DNA from: Solenopsis invicta
Taxonomy: Eukaryota > Arthropoda > Insecta > Hymenoptera > Formicidae
Direction of reading: 5' to 3'
Length of the DNA stretch: 64,000 bases
Assembly: GCF_016802725.1 (NCBI RefSeq)
Contig: NC_052668.1
Coordinates: 22,314,501-22,378,500 of the forward strand
Made by a program: the position numbers and the translations under genes. Shown here piece after piece: positions 59,255 to 64,000 of this stretch (positions are counted from its first letter, which is position 1; each line of letters opens with the position of its first letter). Under the pieces are notes generated by a model. That model had not been told where the DNA came from and made no database searches. It saw only the letters and a program-made list of their open reading frames with translations.

Positions 59255-60478
59255 TACAGATAAAAATATAACGTAAGTTGTACTCATTATATCATGTTAT
59301 ATAAATCAGTTATATGAGTCGAATACAAGATCTTAACGCAATGTAAATATAATGCACTAAAGTTATTTGAATATATATATTTTATTATATTTTATTGAAC
59401 AATTTATGCCATTAACGTGTTCTTTTATTTCTAATAACAATAAAAGGCATACCTGTTATTTTTTCACGAGATTAAAAAATATTAACTGATATTAACTGAT
59501 GCATATCAGATTATACAACAAACGACATTCAAAACTGTTGTTTCGTGATCAGTATATATTGTAACCGCAAGTTTACAATGTAGGAAGACACAAAGATAAA
59601 CATGATCGCTTTCCTAGTTGTCACAAAGACTGACGAATGGATAAGAATACCTTCCTTGGAAAACAATTGTTCCTCTCGACGAACAACTTTCCTCGCAAAC
59701 TTTATCGCTGTTGTCTTTGTTCTTCACGCAACGTTTGAATTCATAACGCGTGCAAACGCACAGGTGAGCTCGGGTTGAGTTTACTTCGCGATCAACTTTT
59801 TCTTTTAACTTCGATTTTCAGTCGTGATTTATGACGTGAATTAAAACCTTAAGGTTTACAATCAAAATGTGCTTATAAAAATATTAGAGCGTTTTCTTAT
59901 CATCTTATTTTTCTTTCACATCTAATAAAAGGTAAAGATAAAATAATAAAGAAGTACGTTGAAAAAAATAATAAAGAAGTACATTTTATACGCACGTTCT
60001 AAATACAAATCTAATTCAAAATTGTATAGATTATGAAAAGAACTGCTTACATTTTAATGTACGTCAAAGTATAATCCAGTATTTTAATTAAAATTTTAAC
60101 ATTAGATATATTATTATATACACGTACATATTTTAAGAAACAATGATACATACGTTTCAAGTATAAGTTAATCTGATGTAAATACGTACATCACATCGTG
60201 AACACTTTATAATTTTAGCCTGCGTACCAAAGAAGTTATTTTTATATTGTAACTGAGAACAATATTACGTCTATCAAGCAGGAAGAAACAAAGTTATAAC
60301 TTTGCTAGTTGCTCTACGGTTAGAGAAGGTTGGTAGATAAAAATACATTTCAAGGAAAGCAATCCCTTCGCGATCATCAGATGATTTTACTTTTAAACTT
60401 CATCCATTTCGAGCCTACTCAAGAATTCCGAACGCACGTTATTATCTATTCATTTGACATGACAGTCAATTGTTCGTA
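59255..60478. other. Or-13/Or-14 spacer
   Basis: Homologue of 53843-55108. No intact gene. Confidence 0.6.
59680..59870 (+). promoter_or_regulatory. Orphan Or 5'-flank without a coding exon (copy 2)
   Basis: Duplicate of the orphan flank at 54290-54480, with CGCGTGCAAACGC at 59747-59759. Confidence 0.5.
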
Positions 60479-60488
60479 GCGCAAGCGC
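60479..60488 (+). promoter_or_regulatory. GCGCAAGCGC core, Or-14
   Basis: Core 161 bp before the ATG. Confidence 0.5.
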
Positions 60489-60648
60489 ATTTACGTACCG
60501 AGTTATCCTCTAGACTGGTAGGCAGCTCGCTGCCATCAGTGATGAAGAAATACGCGTCCAGTCGTTACGCACGTTTTGCATCACGTAGGACGAAATCGTT
60601 ACATCACAAAGTCGTACTTCATAAAAATACGATAGACTCACGCTAGAA

Positions 60649-62458
60649 ATGTATCCGAATAAAAATTACGAGAACGACATAAAATACACTACACAATTAA
60701 ATCGCGTCATTTGCCGCCTATTAGGTATCTGGCCGGATACAGAACCCTCGTTTTTTAAAAATCTCAAGAGCGTCTCACTGATATTGAGCTGCTCCTTCCT
60801 CCTCGCTAGCGAGCTAATCCCAACAATCCTGTACGTAGTGTTCATAGAGAAACGATTCCGCGTCAGATTGAAGCTCATATCATCCATACTGTTCACGACA
60901 ACGGCAGTTCTCAAGTACTTTACCCTGGTGCTTAGTAAGAACCAAGTGAGAAACTGTCTGACGCGAGTGAAGGACGATTGGCGAAATGTCGTAAGCGCGA
61001 GCGCTCGTCATTCTATGATTAACAAAGCCAGGACTGCAAAACGTTTGCTCATTCTCTGCGGCATATTCATGTATACTTCCGGTTTGTATTTTCGTACGAT
61101 AGTGCCGCTGAGCAAGGGAAAATCAGTCACCGATCAGAACATCACGATCAAGCATTTACCATGCCCAAGTTATTTTGTTCTGTTCAATGGGCAGATCAGT
61201 CCCGCGTACGAAATCATATTCTTTATACAGTTCTTCTCTGGATTTATTAAATACACCATCACTGTGGCGATCTGTAGCCTTGCCGCTCTTTTCGTTATGC
61301 ATGTATGCGGACAACTGGAAATATTGATGGCACTAATAGACAATCTGGTAAATAAAACGGAAGAAAGGGATTTAGACAGGATGCTGGCTATGACCGTAGA
61401 ACATCAAATCAATATGCGGAAGTAAGTTTTACCCGTCTATCTCAATTATTATATATTTAGCTACATCTAATTCATTTATTTAACTGTATGTATTTATTTT
61501 TATTATTTGTATCAAGATGAGCGTCTATAAAATCAATTGACTTTCGTAATTAATACATCATGCTAATATGCGGTCCTTTTTGCTTTATTACTAAGTTCTT
61601 TTTCTTTTAATATGACAGGTAAAGATTTTCTAACGAGAATTTATGCGCGTCCCTTTATAGTTTCTTACGATTGGTGCAGAGCACTTTGGAACATACCAGC
61701 ATGTTAGAAGTAACGGGATGTACGATAATTATATGTCTTCTAGGACACGATATTATCACGGTGCGCCTAAATAATTATGCAATCGTAACAGCTCACGCAG
61801 TTTTGTGTTTAAAATTAGACTTTTGTACTTGAAGTATACGTTATTCTGCATATACACGCGAGATTGATAAATAGAATTATCATATATATTATAATTATAT
61901 TACATAAAATTATAATATATAATCATAATTATTTTATAGGAATGGGAAGATCAAAATGTTGTATCTATGTGCTCCTACATTATTCTGCTCACGTCAATTG
62001 GCTTTAATATTTATATATTTTGTTTTATCGGTGAACAACTTTCCGTAGAGGTATCGTATTACATATTTATTTTATTGTTAGATAAAATTCTCATAATGCG
62101 TTTTATAATAAGTAGTGGGAAAGAATATATATCAGATATTTTTCTTTCTGATTTTTATTTTATGCCTACTTGTTAATATAATTTAGGGAGAGAAATTAGC
62201 AATAACAGTATGTACGTTGGCTTGGTACCGTCTTCCGAATGAGAAAGCACGAGCACTGATATTAGTCATAGCTATGTCAATTGTCCCAACAAAACTTAAA
62301 GCTGGGAAGTTCTTTGATCTCTCCATTAGAACTTTCGGTGATGTAAGTAACGGGTACTTTTTAGTCAAATATTATAAACAAAAATGTGTACTACATTCTT
62401 TCAGGTCGTTAAGATGGCTGTGACATATCTTAATTTTATTCGGAAAATGATGGAATAA
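60649..62458 (+). CDS. Odorant receptor Or-14
   Basis: Duplicate of Or-13. Coding exons 60649-61421, 61661-61760, 61940-62050, 62187-62342, 62405-62458 give 397 residues, the same length as Or-13 with no indels in the coding exons. Signatures: LLGIWPDTEPSFFKNLKSV, VKDDWRNVVSASARHSMINK, YFRTIVPLSKGKSVTDQNIT, HLPCPSYFVLFNGQISPAYE, CSLAALFVMHVCGQLEIL, EWEDQNVVSMCSYI, TLAWYRLPNEKARALILV, TKLKAGKFFDLSIRTFGD, VVKMAVTYLNFIRKMME. It keeps the family consensus at sites where Or-13 differs. The 5' leader is almost identical to that of Or-13. AATAAA at 62550-62555. Confidence 0.97.
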
Positions 62459-63647
62459 TAATACGACGTTTTACAAAAATATCTGTATTTTTTGGTAGAG
62501 ATAGAGATCTAATAGAAACATTAATTATTACCACACATATTAATATAAGAATAAAAGTATTGAACTAAAGAAATGTGACAAAAATTTATCCTAATTTAAG
62601 CACACTTGAGAAAAATGACATAATTTGCGAACGTCAAACATCTTTTCAATTTTGATTAGATTTTTATAACTTATGCTAATAAAACTAAGAGGAATTGGCA
62701 TTAATATAAATTGCCATTAATATTTTTACATTGTGACTCCCCTGATCGTTTATATTCGTTATTTGATCATCATATACTTCATCTTCCACTATAAAATATT
62801 TCATTAAACGCAAACAATTGATTAACGTACCGTTAAAAGATCAATATGACATCTGCGATTTTCCTTCGTCATATTCACTATTTTTTTCGCAATGTTCTCG
62901 TACTTTCTAAAGCCGCTAGACTTCCCGTCGCGGTGCTCTCGTCCTCAACAACTTTTGCAATTTTCCTGCGATTTACGAGAGGGAAAGAAGATTGTGAATA
63001 AGAATCATTGCATCTACCATTAATCCTTCGCCTTTTCCGCTATTGTCAAAGACACAAGCGTACTGTCATTCAGATAAAATCGTACAGATTTTCGTACACT
63101 ATACTCTTTCCACGTGGTGTCGTTTTAATAATCGCGATATTTAACATTAAAATTGCTGCGGGAAAATTTATGCGTTTACCTTTCAGTGGTTTCGGGGCTG
63201 TAAGTGCTTCACATTTCCACAGTGTTCACTTCAAATGTTAGAAAAAGCAAAATACAGAAAAAGCTATGATCTTTTAATCACTCGAAATAATAAATGTGTA
63301 ATCTTTATATCTTATATTTTTTAATTTATATATTATTATCATATCGCATCCATTAAACAAATTATCACATATCAGCATAACAGATTTTTTTAACTGTGAG
63401 AGAAATGTTTGTGTATAAATTGCATAAATATTTTACTCACATTACGTTCTGCTCATGTAGTAATACGCAGTATAAGGTACACATAACTTATTCTTTCTGG
63501 TTCGTGAACTTTACAAAATCGTATAGTGCCACGCATCGCATGGCAATCCTTCTCTTCGCTCGTCAATATTGCATTTGTGCAACAATTTGACAGGTACAAT
63601 TCCAACCCCTTTCGCGTAATATAGTATTATGCGCAGACGTTTTATGC
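62459..63647. other. Or-14/Or-15 spacer
   Basis: Beyond 62667 the DNA no longer matches the duplication. It holds a decayed Or exon 4; otherwise nothing recognised. Confidence 0.55.
63074..63199 (+). pseudogene. Decayed odorant receptor exon 4
   Basis: After TCATTCAG, one frame gives DKIVQIF and a shifted frame gives RGVVLIIAIFNIKIAAGKFM and then LPFSGFGA before a GTAAGT donor at 63200. This matches the second half of exon 4 (compare Or-9 ARGIVLIIIMSNMPMKITAG). The 5' part is frameshifted and about 30 nt short, and EWYRLP is missing. No other exons of the same gene were found nearby, so an Or gene once stood between Or-14 and Or-15. Confidence 0.75.
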
Positions 63648-63657
63648 ACGCAAGCGC
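63648..63657 (+). promoter_or_regulatory. ACGCAAGCGC core, Or-15
   Basis: Exact core, 252 bp before the Or-15 ATG, farther than in the other genes. Confidence 0.4.
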
Positions 63658-63908
63658 GCTACACACTCTGCTCTTACCGCAAGAGACTATTCATCAACAC
63701 ATACATCTGTCCAGTTCTGCTTGAACTTTTAGTCCCGCCTAACCATCTGTCAGCTAGTAACTCGAAATATACAAAAATTATTAACAAAATTAACGGAAAT
63801 TTGTAATGTTCGAGAAAGGACAGTACAAACGCTAAATTTACCTTTCCAAAATTCAATAACGTGTTACATTTAAATTAAAGAAAAGAAACAAGTTAAATAC
63901 AGCTAGTC

Positions 63909-64000
63909 ATGAAACGTTCGTCAAAAACGAACAAAAACGAAAATGATTTCAATTACGCCGTACAAGTGACTCGCGTTATTTTAAGAGCGATCGGCGCGTG
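63909..64000 (+). CDS. Odorant receptor Or-15 (5' end only, cut by window edge)
   Basis: An ATG opens MKRSSKTNKNENDFNYAVQV and continues TRVILRAIGA up to the window edge. This matches the Or start pattern (N-Y, then about 10 residues, then the LLGIWP-like block; compare Or-3 DFRYAVQISVWLLKPIGVWP and Or-12 LRALGAWP). The remaining exons lie outside. The array therefore continues to the right. Confidence 0.85.
   Translation, partial: MKRSSKTNKNENDFNYAVQVTRVILRAIGA

Larger units (their letters stand above)
58069..62667. repeat. Segmental tandem duplication, right copy (contains Or-14)
   Basis: Begins with TCATCGTTGAATGATAAAA, the counterpart of the Or-12 intron 4 sequence near 53578, and ends at GATTAGATTTTTAT near 62667, after which similarity to the left copy ends. 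Contains the stranded exon 5, a MITE, an orphan flank and Or-14. Confidence 0.88.

Noticed and set aside
1..64000. CRISPR arrays, bacterial operons, tRNA or rRNA genes
   Set aside because: No regularly spaced repeats of that type, no tRNA cloverleaf or rRNA segment noticed; the intron-rich genes are animal nuclear genes.

Overview
This window is from an insect nuclear genome, most likely a hymenopteran and probably an ant. Genes carry short AT-rich introns with GT..AG borders, AT, GA and CT microsatellites are common, and the right three quarters is a dense same-strand tandem array of insect odorant receptors of the kind greatly expanded in ants. The species cannot be told from the sequence alone.

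Layout. Positions 1-14,300 are gene-poor. They hold the 3' part of a small heat shock protein of the l(2)efl type (two coding exons between 4512 and 6098, first exon not found), several GC-rich stretches whose open frames I cannot identify (about 6830-8740 and 10,020-10,650), and on the minus strand a complete six-exon aquaporin (14,239 down to 12,256). Its residues fit the insect entomoglyceroporin type rather than a strict water channel.

From 14,840 to the right edge there are 14 odorant receptor (Or) genes plus the first coding bases of a fifteenth, all on the plus strand. I name them Or-1 to Or-15 in order. All except Or-3 share one layout: a long first coding exon of about 770-810 nt, then coding exons of 100, 111, 156 and 51-54 nt with intron phases 2, 0, 0, 0 (one exon 3 is 114 nt). 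Each reconstructs without internal stops to 397-410 residues ending in the family's C-terminal signature (EWYRLP, then AGK..DLS, then K.A..YFN..R). Or-3 has a different intron layout. Or-1/Or-2, Or-5 to Or-9 and Or-13/Or-14 are clear local duplicates; Or-5 to Or-9 repeat with a spacing of about 3.7-3.9 kb including their spacers. Or proteins are seven-pass membrane subunits that pair with Orco to form odour-gated cation channels in olfactory neuron dendrites. Orco itself is not in this window.

The most notable signals lie outside the reading frames. A GC-rich core, (A/G)CGCAAGCGC, or a close variant, lies upstream of 13 of the 14 complete or partial genes of the standard layout, usually about 90-165 bp before the ATG; it is the best candidate for a shared promoter element. 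Two further copies sit in flank-like DNA that no longer leads into a coding exon. The Or-13/Or-14 duplication can be read almost to the base: the unit starts inside a hairpin in Or-12 intron 4, which stranded a copy of Or-12 exon 5 between the two genes. Each copy later took a separate insertion, one of them a terminal-inverted-repeat element of about 900 bp. Mosaic segments in Or-6 and Or-7/Or-8 indicate gene conversion.
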